A stretch of 64,000 nt of DNA. Origin: Rheum nobile. Taxonomy: Eukaryota > Streptophyta > Magnoliopsida > Caryophyllales > Polygonaceae. Every line of letters starts with the position of its first letter. Position 1 is the first letter of the stretch. The position numbers and the translations under genes were made by a program. Location of the stretch: assembly GCA_027886185.1 (NCBI GenBank), contig WOAB01000317.1, forward strand, positions 1,860,001 to 1,924,000. Reading direction: 5' to 3'. Positions 48,352 to 58,546 of this stretch are shown here, piece by piece. Below the pieces are notes generated by a model that worked only from the letters and a program-made list of their open reading frames with translations, was not told where the DNA came from and did no database searches.

Positions 48352-48795
48352 ATGGCGGAAAGAGAACTAAAAGTAGCACGGAATCTCAAACGGGTATCTT
48401 TCTCCTCCCAGCTTTACCTGTGGGGTGTTTTACTCTTTCCCCTTTTCGTTGCTATGTCCTATCCCTCTCTCTCTCCCCCTGATTCCGTGCTGAGCTTGGA
48501 GATTTTTTCTGGGTTCTATTATGCTGAAATCAATGCTCTAGTTTTGGCAAATTGACTGCTTCTCTGGATTTTTGCTTCTGTTTCTGCTTGAATTAGATTC
48601 TCTTGGGTCTGATATTTGAATTCTTGAAAGCTTACTTACACTTGTGCTGTTCTAGTGATAATTGAAGTGTGTTTTCTTGTTTCTGCTCATTCATCTTTAA
48701 CAGTTTTTTTTATTTTTATAATTCAACTGAGGCTAAAGTAGTCACAATCAATTGCTTCTTTGTAGGTGGACAGGCTTCCTTGGTTTGACCATTAA
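48352..48795 (+). promoter_or_regulatory. leader intron and spliced uORF of the bHLH gene
   Basis: A leader intron with donor at 48394 (CGG then GTATC) and acceptor AG at 48764-48765 is inferred. Joined, the leader has a 23-codon uORF from ATG 48352 (MAERELKVARNLKR, then VDRLPWFDH) ending at TAA 48793-48795, 71 bases before the main ATG. It could lower translation of the main frame. Confidence 0.4.
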
Positions 48796-48866
48796 TCTCT
48801 GAGTCCTATTTAGGGTGTTGGAATTGATCAATTTAGTTTAGTGTTGCTTGTTCACTTGAGTGTGAC

Positions 48867-51056
48867 ATGGATGTTGGTAACAGGGATAAGGTAGAAACTG
48901 AAAAAGGGGATGAAGATTCCATAAACTATCACAGAATAGCCTCTGATTGGCAATCAAGTGGTGCTAGTTTTGCAAATTTGTTGATGGGAATGATTCCTGA
49001 TTGCAAAGGGGATCTTGTTAGTCCTTCACCATTGATCTCAATGGTTAATGATTCATTTGGCCCAGCTCCAGCTTTGTGGGATCATCCTCCAAATCCCCAA
49101 TCCATGGGGTTGTTCAACAGCATCAATGATCACATCGCTTTTGACAAGCTTGGATTAACAAGAGTTTCCCCAGGGTTTGAGGCTCCATGGGAACCAATAT
49201 CTCAGTTTCCTGCAGATTCTGCATTCATTGAGCGTGCTGCCAGATTCTCATGCTTCAGCACCGGAAACATCACTGATATGGTCAACTCATTCGGCGTCAA
49301 CCAAATTGAAATGGTGAATCCGGCTTCAGCATCGAAGGTTGCTTCTTTGTCTAAAAATGGAGGATTGGTTGAGGACACTAAACAAGCTGGGTCTGAAACA
49401 GTAAATAGTGGAGGCCAAGAAGAGACTTCTTTGATAGATACTGGTGCTCAACCGTCTTCAGCTAAGAGGATCAGCACCAAGAGAAAAAGAGGTGTTCAGG
49501 TAGATTAAACTTTTTTCAGTCCTTGTTGATTTTAACATTTCTATGTGTTTCAGTTGATAATTTTAATTATATGTTGTTACTAGGAAACTGAGCAACCTCG
49601 GCAGCCATCGGATGAAGATGTTAAAGATAATAACAATGGGGAAAATGGTAAGCAGAGTTCTCAAACTTCAGATCCTCCAAAGGAGGAATATATACATGTT
49701 AGAGCACGACGAGGGCAGGCTACTAACAGTCATAGTCTTGCTGAAAGGGTATGTTTTTTTTTCTTCTCTTAAATGTGTGTGTATTGCTTGAGCTGAGGAG
49801 CAAGTGTGTTTGATGTTGATGTATGTGGAAAATAGGTGAGAAGGGAAAAAATCAGTGAAAGGATGAAGTTTCTTCAAGATCTTGTACCTGGTTGCAGTAA
49901 GGTGAATATCATCTCTTGGTTAAGTAAAAATCAGTTTTTTTTTTTTTTTGTTAGGAATTCAAACTTATAAGATGCTCTCGCTTTTGTAGGTTACAGGCAA
50001 AGCGGTGATGCTAGATGAAATTATCAACTATGTACAATCACTGCAACGGCAAGTTGAGGTACATAGCAGTAACTATGGTTGTTCATCTGGTTCGATTTCG
50101 GTTTTTTTAACCGAACCGATTATATTTGGTTCGGTTTTCACTTCGGTCAGAACCGAATATTTTTAAGAATTAAAATAAAACCCTAGATTTCTAGATAAAC
50201 TAGTAAACTCTTATTCGGTTCAATTCGGCCCTAACTCGATTTAGTCTAATTTGGTTTGGTGCTCTAAAACCGGTTTTAGTAACCTAATTTCAAAATATCG
50301 GGTTATTTCGGTTTAAAACCGAACCGAGTATGTTCGGTTTGGTTTTCGGTCCACTAAAATCCGAAATTCAGTTTTATTCGGTTCGGTTCCATTTTGGACC
50401 GATGAACAGCCCTAGCAGTTTCAAGTTTCTCATTAAAAATTTGAAGCAGATCTTGTTTATGTGAAGTTTTAGGCTTCCTTGACTTGACAAAGATTCTAAC
50501 TCATTAATCCTTTCAATTGGTTGTAACTCTACATGCCTGTTTGTTGCTTTTTGTAACAGTTCTTGTCAATGAAACTTGCGACTGTTAATCCTAGATTGGA
50601 TTTTAACATTGAGAGTCTCCTTGCAAAAGATGTAAGTAGACTTCATCTATCAATCCGATTGGAGAAGTAACATGTCTTTTAATTCATTCATTTGACTGAT
50701 CTTCTAATGATTGTTACTATATACTCTCACAGCAAATGTTTGCAGCAAGAGTTGTTCCTCCTATTATGGGATTCTCTGCAGATATGCAAGTGGGTTATCC
50801 ACAGTTGCATCCATGTCAGCCGAATCACCCTATTATAAGCTCTCAATTAACAAGCATTAGAGAAGGATACAAGGAGCCAACTTCACTGGTATCTTAGAAG
50901 TTGTACATTTTCTAGAATATGAACAGCGATTGCACAATATGTTTGAAGTCCCCTCTTATAAAGGCTCTAATTCTTGAATGTGTCTTGCTTCTGCAGGTGC
51001 ACAGTTTGTGGGATGATGAACTGCACAATGTTGTTCAATTCAAGCACCGCTCCTGA
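48867..51056 (+). CDS. bHLH transcription factor (bHLH49/62/74/78-like), seven exons
   Basis: Exons 48867-49499, 49584-49748, 49836-49901, 49990-50058, 50560-50631, 50733-50888 and 50997-51056 all keep phase 0 and give 406 residues. The N-terminal exon has DSAFIERAARFSCFSTGN, typical of this bHLH group. A nuclear-signal-like STKRKRG is near residue 205. The bHLH domain spans about 251-311: RARRGQATNSHSLAERVRRE, then KISERMKFLQDLVPGCSKVT and MLDEIINYVQSLQRQVEFLS. The E of LAER and R of RRE that read E-box/G-box DNA are kept; the usual D before SHSLAER is N here. Members act as nuclear dimers in growth, light and flowering control. A hAT-like MITE sits in intron 4 and a uORF may lie in the leader. 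The gene looks intact; the exact orthologue is not determined. Confidence 0.92.
50072..50412. mobile_element. hAT-type MITE in bHLH intron 4
   Basis: The ends resemble TAGGGCTGTTCATCGGTTCGG repeats in inverted order (left GGTTGTTCATCTGGTTCG, right GGACCGATGAACAGCCC). The flanks are TAGCAGTA (50064-50071) and TAGCAGTT (50413-50420), an eight-base duplication with one mismatch. The body is made of many GGTTCGGTT/AACCGAACC words and can fold extensively. Confidence 0.7.
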
Positions 51057-52345
51057 CAATCAAGACGCAAACTCTCTACCACCAGGAAAAACGAAAATGG
51101 AGCTTTGAGTTTATGTGGTATCAATATCGATCAGAATGCAAATAACCGTCTTAATTCGTGTTCATATACCGTACATCCAGTTATCAATCGAGCCCGATTA
51201 AAGCCAACAAATACCATGGAAGCAACTTCAAGATTTGATCACTAATTGGGTGTTGATGAATTAACAACAATTTGGTAGTGGGCAGAAGGAAGGGACACCA
51301 GCGCTATTCCTATCTTATCCATCCCCTTGTATTGTATGTATGGAGTGGAGTTGCTTCACATTCTTTACAAATGGAGGGATGGCGTTCCTTGACAGATAAG
51401 TTCGCCGTGGTCCCAATTTAGCATGTATTTATAAGTAAGTATATAAATAATGTTGATTTGAGATCTTCATTCTGTATTATGACAAATCTGAGGGAGATTT
51501 TATTATGGGTTCAAGCTTATAGATTGGACAAAATTACTATTAGGGAATCAATCCTTTTCGGGACCCTTGTACACTCACCGCAATATATAATTACGATTTT
51601 GTATTGTCAAGTGAAAATGTACAAGAAATTTTACAGGTAATTTACAACACTCTTTATCATATAAGACATCCTCACACAACTTCACACTACTCACTCGAGT
51701 ATACCACCCTCTAATCTCTCTTGCTAAATTGCTCGATGCTTCAAAATGCTACCACACATGTCTATTTATATGATTACAATAATAAGACAACTTTCCCTAA
51801 AATATTCTAGATTTACACATACATTATATATTTCCAACTTATTCTAGAACTATCCTAATTAATATCTCATTTCTACTAAATTCTAGACTATTCCTTATAG
51901 CTCTCCACTTGCATAATTCTAGGCATTTTTTCATATTTTTTTATTTGCTCCAAAATTCAGCCCATTAATTTGGCCCATATCTTTTATTGTTTGGACCAAA
52001 AGTCAGCCCAATAAGTTGGAAATATGGATTCGTCTTCCAAGCTGGCTAATACATGAAATAACTAAGGTTCTTCAGAGAGGGTGAATTAAACAAGATAATC
52101 AGATATCTAACACTATCTAATGGAAAAGGGATAATCATGATACAACATTCAAAATAGTAAGGACCAAAACTGATATATACTCATTATTCCCTGTTTACAA
52201 CATATCAATCAATACTACGAGACATGCATCATTTATACATTACACATTTGGTGGCGTTACTTGACCTAAAAAAACATATATGGTGGTGTTAGGCTGTATA
52301 TTCAAGTGAATTGACATCCTTGTTGTAAGATCCTATATGGAGAGA
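51057..52345. other. 3' UTR of bHLH gene and intergenic DNA
   Basis: The bHLH 3' UTR probably runs to about 51440. The rest is AT-rich with no recognised feature; the U-box gene ends converge from the right. Confidence 0.45.
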
Positions 52346-52349
52346 TTTA

Positions 52350-54963
52350 TTAGGAAAATGTGATAGTTGAACCAGGCATTACTCTCAAGTGTGTTAGAAT
52401 CTTCTCTACTATGTGCTTGGTGTTTACATCTCCATGGTAGAAACTATTCACCAATGTAGATACAAACTTCTTATCTTGCAATGCAAAAGCAACAAACTCT
52501 TCTCCACCTTTCCTTGACAACCTCTCAATCATCCAAAATGCTTTCTGCAACACTGCCTCTTCTGTATGATCTTCCACCAGTTTCATCAGCTTTTCAGTGA
52601 CTTTCATTTCGTTCAGAACGCTTACGCTATTTCCCAAGTCCACACGATCATCCAACAATGTGGATAAGGCAGAAAGTGCAGCTTCAACCAATTCTGTAGT
52701 CTGGTGATCTAAACATAATATCAGTGCATCAGCTGCCCTTGATACAATCAAGCAAAATGTGCTCTGTGCAGAACAAACGCCTCTATGAACCGGGCAAACG
52801 GTAATCTTGCTTTTACCGGATGACCTTGGTGAAAGAAATCTAGGCGAATGGAATGAATTTGTGGATGATCTCCTCTCTACTTTTGGTGGTTTAGATAGCT
52901 TTGTTGACTGTACAGAAAGCTTCTCTAACCCTGTTGCTGCTAACCTCTTCACTTCAGCATTCGGTGTTTCCATTAGCAGATCTTTGAAGATTGTTGTGAG
53001 ATCGTTGTGCACTGCTACATTCAACATCTGAGGTTCATATAATGTAGCAGTAAATCTGACAAGTATGCCAACTAGACCCTCTAAATAAAGACTTGAATAT
53101 CTGCTCATTTTTCTCATTCCACTTTGTTGGATATGCTTGATTGTTTGCGTGACAGTTTCAACTGTATTCCCCCTGAGCAAAGCTAGGTTGAGGTGGAGAT
53201 TCTCATGGGGCAATGTAGCAAGAAATTTGACAGATAAAACTTGCTTCTCGGTGATCTGGCTCATATCTGACAAGCTTTGGACAAGCCCCTGAGGTTGACC
53301 ATGGATTTTGCAGAGCTTCTCGGTTAAGATCTGACCCATATGCGGTGCGAGTTTTATGAGTAGTTTCATTGCAGCAACCGCAAGTTTTTCATCTGGGTTA
53401 TTGATGAACTCAGCAAGAGTGTAACATGCTTCACTATCCCTGATTCCTGCTACAATGTTTGGCATTGACCACTTCATAAGGCATGAGATGATTCTGATCA
53501 AATTGAGGCTCAACTCATCGACATTAGAGTTTGTCAGCATGTATATGATTTTGGAGACCTCATAATCTGAAGCCATATTATGGCCTTGACTGGTCACTTT
53601 AATCTTCTGAATATCTAAACCTGACTCTAGTAGATTTGCCAGTATCTCTGCTACTTCTCTTAGCGCGTTCGACGATTCGATGTATATCTTCCTTGTGAAC
53701 ATCTCTTCTACAATGATTTGAGCAATGCCAGCTTCATTTAGCATCTCTGCATTTTGGTGAAGTGATGAGATTGGAACAAGGGCTTTGAATGCAGCCTTCC
53801 TTATAGAAGCGTTTCCACTGCGCGTCATCTTGATAAGAGTAGGCGACGCTTTCTTGGCTACGAACACGTCACCATCCTCCCCAACAACAATTTCTGCAAG
53901 GTAGTTGGCCATCTCCACCTTCATATTCTCAGAACCTGCTTTATAGACTTTCCTTAGAAAAAATAATACATCTGAAACAAGAATTAGAGTCAAGAAGTGG
54001 ACATTACCTTCAATTAAGTTGTCAAGAAGTGGCTCCAAGAATCCATTTTCTGCCATGCATTTGATGTTGTAGGGAGATTGAGCCAGATTTTTCAGAACTA
54101 GATTGGATGCTTCTGATGCAAACGCGTCTTTTGATCTGTCGTATCTGGTTTTGATCAGCATTAGAATTCCCCCATTCACCCACCCAATGTTCTCAGACAA
54201 CACTGCAGACTTTGAAAGCTCAACAAGGAGTAACAATGCAGCATGCTTTACTGGCTGGAATCTACTTGATATCATCCTGACTGTTGAAGAAATGGCTGTT
54301 GTTTTTCCAATCAACTCCTGTGAATATTTAATCAGATATCAAACAAACTCACAGAAAACATAAGATTTCAATGAAGATCAGATATGATCAAACCTTTCCT
54401 TCATCATCTTCTGACAGAAGATGTAGTATTTCCAGTGTAAGCTGCCTGATAATGCTATCTTTATACTCTATAAACTTAACTAGCAAAGGCACGATTCCTT
54501 TGTCACGCACTTCTCGTGTTCTTTGAGGCCGTCTCTTGCAGATATCCTTAAGATCCTTTAGTGCTTCCATTACCATGCTCTCAGAGCTGCCTAAAGATAA
54601 AGCTGCATGAATAATCTTGATCTTAGTATCTTCATTCCTTTCTTTCCATTCCTTGATTATGTCCTGCAGAGCTATGTTTTGAAACATGGCTTTACTTGAC
54701 AATTTCTTTCCTGTGGCAGGGCAACTAACTTCCTCTTGATCATCTCGTCTTTGAAACCATTGAGAAATTGATTGTCTCTCATAAGTTGCTCCACTTTGGA
54801 TGGTAACTGGGTCTTCCATGATCTTCTTAGTGAGTGGACAAAAGAAGCTTTCATATAGAGGCTCCACGTAGTCTGCAACATCTCCCATTGCTCCTAGTGA
54901 ACTGTTCTTCATTGTTCCTGAGCTCAACGAGCTTCGCTTGCTTGCGTTTTTAAACAATTGCAT
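52350..54963 (-). CDS. U-box/armadillo E3 ubiquitin ligase (PUB43/44, SAUL1-like)
   Basis: Two exons, 54963-54394 and 54317-52350, joined over a 76-bp GT-AG intron in phase 0, give 845 residues. The U-box lies at about residues 36-110 (YESFFCPLTKKIMEDPVTIQ, SGATYERQSISQWF, SCPATGKKLSS). It recruits E2 enzymes without zinc. The long second exon is a helical armadillo-repeat region (for example GNASIRKAAFKALVPISSLH) that binds substrates or membranes. A basic, Ser-rich loop (RRSSTNSFHSPRFLSPRSSG) interrupts the repeats near 660-680. The length fits SAUL1/PUB43/PUB44, which act at the plasma membrane in senescence and immunity. The ATG at 54963 is the first in frame after an upstream TGA. A uORF overlaps it. 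The frame is clean, so the gene is likely functional. Confidence 0.93.
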
Positions 54964-55025
54964 CAGCTGAGCCTCAGCTGAGTAATTGAATCTTTGTTTT
55001 CTTGTACTCCATCCAAAGTGTCCAT
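54963..55025 (-). promoter_or_regulatory. uORF overlapping the U-box start codon (TGATG)
   Basis: A 20-codon upstream frame, MDTLDGVQENKDSITQLRLS, starts at 55025. Its TGA stop (54965-54963) shares its last base with the main ATG (54963-54961). Such TGATG overlap suits termination-reinitiation control. It depends on this part of the leader not being removed by splicing. Confidence 0.5.
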
Positions 55026-55990
55026 GGCCAATTGAACTCTGTGATTTAGAGTTTCTATAACTTCAATAGTGATTGATGGGCAGCATTTTTAAATTTCTAT
55101 GTATCATGTTTTGTTGAAGATGTAATGAAAATTGACCCTTTGGATTCAGAGTAGCTAAACAATTAATCTGCTTTTGGGTTATAATCTACAGAGGACAATA
55201 ATGAAATATATGAAGTCAATTCAACAAAATTTGTAAATTGATGGTAGTTTAAGGAAAGTGCAAATTGAACATACCTTTGGAAACTGCAACTTTCTTGGTT
55301 AGCCTTGAACAATTATGCTTGACGTTTGCTCGCTTAAAATCCAATTAGTGAAATCTTACAGAGAGGAAGAGAAGTGGTAGGCAATTTTATGATCCTGGAA
55401 ATAAGTGTTTCATTTAATAAAACTGGGTAGTTATATAGTAATTTACTAATATTAAATCGCTTTCCTGCCACGTACCATATAAGTTTGCCTGGGTCAAATA
55501 TTTTATTTATTATTATTTTGATGGACCGGGTCAGATCCTCTTGACAAAGCGTTGAATTATTACTATTAGCAATTTTTGGGTTAGTCTAGACGTTGACAAT
55601 GAAAAAGAAGCTTACGTATTTCGTGGATGTCACGAATTTTCCCCCTCTTCTACTGATCGTCAGTTTATCCGCTTTTTTATTTGGTAATAAAAACAAGTGA
55701 TTTTTCATATATACACTACCCAGCTTAAACATTCTGCAAATTTTTATTCAACCCCTTTCAAATACTTTTCATGAAGACATTTCATAAACATAAACTTGGT
55801 AGTCTTCCATGTATCTTAAAATCAACTGTTTTTGAATACATTAATGCCAGTTGTTATTAGGAATTTAGGATATTGACACTAGGTTGGCCAAGTAGAATAT
55901 AATTGTATACATAAACCAATGTTTATAGATACACCATAACACCAATGCTCATAGCAAGGGTACATTGGGTTTTCTCAAAATTCAGGCCCA
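55026..55990. other. U-box gene upstream region and spacer
   Basis: TTGAC core words, the heart of W-boxes bound by WRKY factors, occur in either orientation near 55133, 55318, 55494, 55540 and 55592. That would suit a defence or senescence gene, but the motif is short. No gene is seen. Confidence 0.35.
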
Positions 55991-55994
55991 TTAT

Positions 55995-56130
55995 ATTATA
56001 TGAGATGGGCCGGGCCGGGCTGTATGAAGAGAAAATCACATTTTCAAGCCCATCATATTAGGCCCATTAGAGATCGTTATAAGATCAAAATGCTGATACC
56101 ACGTTTCCTCTCCTCAACGCCGCCGCCCTC
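55995..56130 (+). promoter_or_regulatory. site II-type promoter of the snoRNA cluster
   Basis: ATGGGCCGGGCCGGGC (56004), AAGCCCATC (56036) and AGGCCCATTA (56050) lie close together upstream of the snoRNA repeats, as in promoters of plant ribosome-biogenesis genes. Confidence 0.5.
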
Positions 56131-56455
56131 TCCACCGATTAAAAGATCTGCTGCCCCTAAAATTGGTTCCAGAGTTGAGCAGTTGTATTTGTTTCTCTTT
56201 TCTTTGGGGATTTGTTGCTTCTTCAATCGATGGCTTTCTGTGCTTGATTAAGATCTGTATACATCTTTACTGGCTACCCTTGTCAACATGTTTAATTCGT
56301 TGGTATTATTTGACCTAGTTTTTCAGACTGTTCAAGGCATATTTTATTATCTACTGTTTTGGGTGTTTTTTTTTGCGGCAGTTTCAGATTTATAATGGTA
56401 CAAAGTTTGCTTAAACCAGTGATTTTCATATAGATTTCTTCCAAACTCCAGATGT

Positions 56456-56531
56456 GGCCTATGATGTTGAATGACAAATTGCCTACATTGTATGATTGAT
56501 TGTGATTAAAAAGTCATGGATTACTGAGGCC
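56456..56531 (+). ncRNA. C/D-box snoRNA copy 1
   Basis: The terminal stem GGCC/GGCC encloses a C box (TATGATG at 56460), an internal C'-like TGTGATTA, and a D box CTGA (56524-56527). A guide stretch TTGCCTACATTG is shared with the two copies downstream and is an exact complement of CAATGTAGGCAA, which I recall in the conserved core of 25S rRNA. The RNA would direct 2'-O-methylation there. Confidence 0.7.
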
Positions 56532-56653
56532 TCTTATGTAATTTCCTTTGTCTTATCAACCTGTTTTTGTTCCTATATTGAAGTGGAATTTGTAGTTTTT
56601 AGCTAATTTAGCTACTTCTTTAGAGTCAAGTTGACCAGTTGACCCTTTGTGTT

Positions 56654-56734
56654 GAGGCTGATGATGTTAAAGATTTATCTTTGCCTACATTGAATGAATC
56701 TGAAGTGATTAAAGAACACCTTGACTGAAGCCTC
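56654..56734 (+). ncRNA. C/D-box snoRNA copy 2
   Basis: The stem GAGGCT/AGCCTC encloses a perfect C box TGATGATG (56659), the shared guide TTGCCTACATTG, a C'-like AGTGATTA and D box CTGA (56725-56728). The stretch before the D box differs from copy 1, so the second guide may have another target. Confidence 0.75.
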
Positions 56735-56893
56735 TTCACAAAGAATCTCCAATGTTGAAAGTTAGGCATAATGAATATGTTTATCTTAGAGACTGCAATC
56801 TACCACTGAGTTCATGATAATTTGATTTTATGGAGTTGCCCTTTTTTGTCCTCAAGTCGATATAGTATCTGATATTTTTTATTTTTCTGTAAA

Positions 56894-56969
56894 GGGCCTA
56901 TGATGGAATATTACATTTTTGCCTACATTGTATGATTTTTGGTGATTAAGGAATGTTGAGACTGAGGCC
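56894..56969 (+). ncRNA. C/D-box snoRNA copy 3
   Basis: The stem GGCC/GGCC encloses C box TATGATGG, the same guide TTGCCTACATTG, a C'-like GGTGATTA and D box CTGA (56962-56965). Arrangement with copies 1 and 2 on one strand within 520 bp fits a plant polycistronic snoRNA transcript. Confidence 0.7.
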
Positions 56970-57820
56970 TTACTAAAACCTTTGAAATGACATATTTTTT
57001 TTATATATTATGTCTAAGCTGTTATTGAATCTCTATTTTTTGCTAATTCCCCATTCGGTTCCCATGTTAAGACGGATGAATATGATTTCATATGAAATCT
57101 TGATAACGCCTTACTGAATTGCTGAAGCGAACCTGCAAAATAAAAATTGTTGAAGTAGGCACCCAAAATAATGTGTAATACATAAACCCGTATTATGAGC
57201 GAAGTTTCAACACCATAAAAAGAAAAATCAAAACCAAATCTAAAAAAGAGAAAAAATGATCAGCCGGCCCTAGAAACCAACACCCGATTACTACTTCTGC
57301 CGGTTGAAAAATGTGTTAAAATGTTCATTTCAACGGTGATAATAACCGTTATTTATTTATTTTATTTTTTTAATAATTAAACAACGATTACCGTTACAAT
57401 TTTTTTATTTTTTCATTTTCTAAATTAACAACAGTGATAGTTATCGTTACAATTTTTTTTTCAATTTTTAAATTAGTAACGGCTTTAAAAGCTGTTAAAA
57501 ATAAATTTTTTTTCTAAAAAAACAACGGCTAGCCGTTAATTTTTTTTTAAATTAAAATTTTTAAATGTAAATTAAGTGGTATTATTCTTTTGGGGTATTA
57601 TTTTTATGAGTGTTTATGCAAATATTTGAAAAATATAACAAAATTCATACATTTGAATAAGCGTTTTTTTTAAATATAAATTATATCGTTAAAAAAATTA
57701 GTGGTTTTGTGTGAGGGTTAGAGTTAAATTATGGATTTATATACTACATAGAAAGGAAAATGAAAATACTAATTGAAATAAAGTACATAAAATTTAGATT
57801 TAGGGTTATATAAAAGATAT
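56970..57820. other. spacer with inverted AACGG repeats
   Basis: 57330-57545 contains repeated AACGGTGATAATAACCGTT-like inverted words with T-rich spacers, probably a decayed MITE. No gene. Confidence 0.4.
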
Positions 57821-58546
57821 TCAATTGTTTCCCTCATTCTCTCTCCCGTATGGCCCCTCATACCCTTGCCCAAAACATGTCCCATATGTTGGAGGATACC
57901 CTTTCCTGTATTGCCCGTACCCTTGGCCAGACCTAAGTAAATCCATGAATCCACTCGTTTCCCCGTACTGCCCCCCGAACCCCGTCGGCACTCCGAACGA
58001 TGGGCCTTGGTATCCTTGCCCATAGCTTGGACCTCCTGTCGTCGGTGCGAACGGTGGGCCTTGGAATGCTTGCCCAAATCCTTGGCCGAAGTATGGAGCC
58101 TGATACCCTCCACCTGTGCTTGGACCCGTGGTTGGCCCATACTGTGTCTCGTGCTCCTCGTATTGTGTTTCAGGAACTGGGACATATCCTTCTGGTTCAG
58201 CAGCCTCTGCAACCGGAGCTTCAACTGGTTGGACATTCACAAGCACTTGGATTCGCTTAAGCGCCGCTACTGCGATATTCATGTCTGGCATTGCATCCAA
58301 CTGGTGCAGGGTCTCGTTAACTATCCATTGTATATTGTTAATTTTGATAACGAATTCTATGTATGCGAGCACGAGACGTTCGTTTTCCATCACATTCTTG
58401 GAATCCGCATACATGTAAGGATGGGAAAGAGGTTGCAACCACGAAACGTAGCCATCCACCGTCTGCATGCTTTGTAACACCTCCGACTTATTGTCGGAAA
58501 GACCACACGCCAGTGACCTCAGACGTTGCTGTCCGATGTCACCCAA
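57821..58546 (-). CDS. Gly/Gln/Tyr-rich ORF crossing an LTR edge; probable transposon protein C-terminus
   Basis: The frame of 241 codons starts inside the adjacent LTR (before 58473) and then reads VDGYVSWLQPLSHPYMYA and IEFVIKINNIQWIVNETLHQ, with a low-complexity tail rich in GYG, PPF and TQYE (FGQGFGQAFQGPPFAPTTGG). Only the part below 58473 belongs to the original coding line. The layout, a helical stretch followed by a Gly-rich tail, resembles C-termini of plant mobile-domain or other transposon proteins, but I cannot assign it. The LTR insertion has removed its N-terminal part, so it is unlikely to be a working gene. Confidence 0.4.
   Translation of the reverse strand: MGDIGQQRLRSLACGLSDNKSEVLQSMQTVDGYVSWLQPLSHPYMYADSKNVMENERLVLAYIEFVIKINNIQWIVNETLHQLDAMPDMNIAVAALKRIQVLVNVQPVEAPVAEAAEPEGYVPVPETQYEEHETQYGPTTGPSTGGGYQAPYFGQGFGQAFQGPPFAPTTGGPSYGQGYQGPSFGVPTGFGGQYGETSGFMDLLRSGQGYGQYRKGYPPTYGTCFGQGYEGPYGRENEGNN

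Noticed and set aside
57056..57133. Fourth C/D snoRNA candidate between GGTTC and GAACC
   Set aside because: There is a CTGA but no good box C next to the stem, and the shared guide is missing.
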